Positions 5,417 to 6,013 of a stretch of 6,013 nucleotides of DNA are shown one piece after another. The notes beneath the pieces are model-generated. The model did not search any database and was not told the DNA's origin. It worked only from the letters and a program-made list of their open reading frames with translations. The DNA comes from Candidatus Omnitrophota bacterium. GTDB taxonomy: Bacteria > Omnitrophota > Gorgyraeia > Gygaellales > Profunditerraquicolaceae. Location of the stretch: assembly GCA_018818365.1 (NCBI GenBank), contig JAHISH010000111.1, positions 1 to 6,013 of the forward strand, read 5' to 3'. Within the stretch, counting starts at the first letter, position 1. Each line of letters opens with the position of its first letter. The position numbers and the translations under genes were made by a program.

Positions 5417-6013
5417 TTATGAGGGGTATTTCTGCAAAAGCATATCTGCGGAAGCATTGGCAGCCTGCTCAAATCGCATAAATATCTTATCGTTGCCTAT
5501 GTTAGACAGAACCTTCATTTTCTCAAGGAACTGCTGGGGCTTTCCGGGTAAACCAGCGATAAAAAGCGTTTTGCCTCGCGCCTTAAAAAGCTGGGCAAGT
5601 TCCTCCATGGCCATGGCCCCTGTCGTATCGATCTCAAAGACACGGTGCATTCTTAAAATCAATATCTGGAAATCCCCGTGTCTTTCCGCGGATCTTAAGA
5701 AATTGTTTGCTGCGCCAAAGAAAAGCGGACCATTGAGTTGAAAGACTAGCACCTTTTTCTTCAGCTCTCTACTTAACTTGCTTCGCCATGCGTCATCAGC
5801 AACCCATCCGCCCTCTATTTCATTAAGACTGATAACTTCAATGTTAAGTAAATCTCCCATCCTCTTTACAAATAGGATACATGCCAAAAGAAGTCCAATG
5901 CCTACGGCGACCATTAGATCTACCGTGACAGTCAAAATTAATACGGTCAGCATCACTACTGCATCAAAAAAAGGAATGCGGCGAAGACTGCCCAATCCTT
6001 TGTAATCAATAAT
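5417..6013 (-). CDS. SulP-family (SLC26-like) anion transporter, C-terminal membrane segments plus STAS domain; 5' end cut by window edge
   Basis: The frame is open to the right edge, leaving 198 C-terminal residues; a TTG inside it (5995) is not a start. The visible part begins IIDYKGLGSLRRIPFFDAVV, a typical SulP block just before the last membrane segments. Residues 16-47 are hydrophobic (VVMLTVLILTVTVDLMVAVG and on) and end in VKRM, as in the family. A STAS domain follows (about 87-190), with VLVFQLNGPLFFGAA as its first strand region and FEIDTTGAMAMEEL at the characteristic IDxTG site (128-132). SulP proteins move sulfate, bicarbonate or related anions across the inner membrane; the substrate cannot be told from this fragment. 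It stops 62 bases before nikR on the same strand. No terminator is visible, but nikR has its own promoter, so a link to nickel is not implied. Confidence 0.9.
   Translation of the reverse strand: MIDYKGLGSLRRIPFFDAVVMLTVLILTVTVDLMVAVGIGLLLACILFVKRMGDLLNIEVISLNEIEGGWVADDAWRSKLSRELKKKVLVFQLNGPLFFGAANNFLRSAERHGDFQILILRMHRVFEIDTTGAMAMEELAQLFKARGKTLFIAGLPGKPQQFLEKMKVLSNIGNDKIFMRFEQAANASADMLLQKYPS

Noticed and set aside
5419..5481. Short plus-strand frame of 20 codons beginning at ATG 5419, with AGGAG upstream
   Set aside because: The AGGAG is 13 bases from the ATG, too far for good initiation, and most of the frame lies antisense to the SulP gene. The purine run is explained by the nikR promoter on the other strand.

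Overview
All seven genes read on the minus strand, so transcription runs from the high-coordinate end to the low-coordinate end. The window suggests a Gram-negative bacterium: there is an OprB-type outer-membrane porin with a signal peptide and a C-terminal phenylalanine. It has moderate G+C by eye and a need for nickel, as is typical of anaerobes with NiFe hydrogenase or CO dehydrogenase. The free-standing MetRS-beta-type tRNA-binding protein, the NikMN fusion, and NikR-like sites that resemble the GTGTTAC-N13/14-GTAACAC motif I recall for Desulfovibrio/Geobacter-type bacteria fit deltaproteobacterial, Nitrospirota or Omnitrophota-like lineages. This placement is a guess; there is no rRNA or marker gene to settle it.

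Layout in transcription order: (1) the 3' part of a SulP-family anion transporter with a C-terminal STAS domain, cut by the right edge (6013-5417). (2) nikR, a nickel-responsive ribbon-helix-helix repressor with all four nickel ligands (5354-4938), preceded by a good sigma70-type promoter overlapped by a NikR-like inverted repeat. (3) An OprB-family porin with a periplasmic coiled coil (4873-3503), preceded by a second NikR-like inverted repeat. (4) A highly structured 131-base intergenic region with a long bulged hairpin and a perfect 9-bp inverted repeat. (5) The nickel ECF transporter operon nikMN-nikQ-nikO (3371-750), tightly packed with 10-base and -4-base junctions. (6) A stand-alone tRNA-binding OB-fold protein of the MetRS beta type (668-348) with its own promoter. 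(7) The 5' part of a YkgJ-type cysteine-cluster protein (294-1), cut by the left edge.

The central observation is that nikR, the porin and nikMNQO look like one nickel-acquisition module. Each of the three units has upstream an inverted repeat of the form (7-mer)-N13/14-(7-mer) with a TAC/TAT...GTA core. The working model is that the porin lets nickel cross the outer membrane, NikMNQO carries it across the inner membrane using ATP, and NikR shuts all three down when nickel is plentiful. The ECF transporter and NikR assignments are strong. The operators are read directly from sequence but their function is inferred, and the porin's nickel role is a hypothesis.

No intergenic stretch exceeds 300 bases. 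No RNA genes, insertion sequences or CRISPR arrays are visible.
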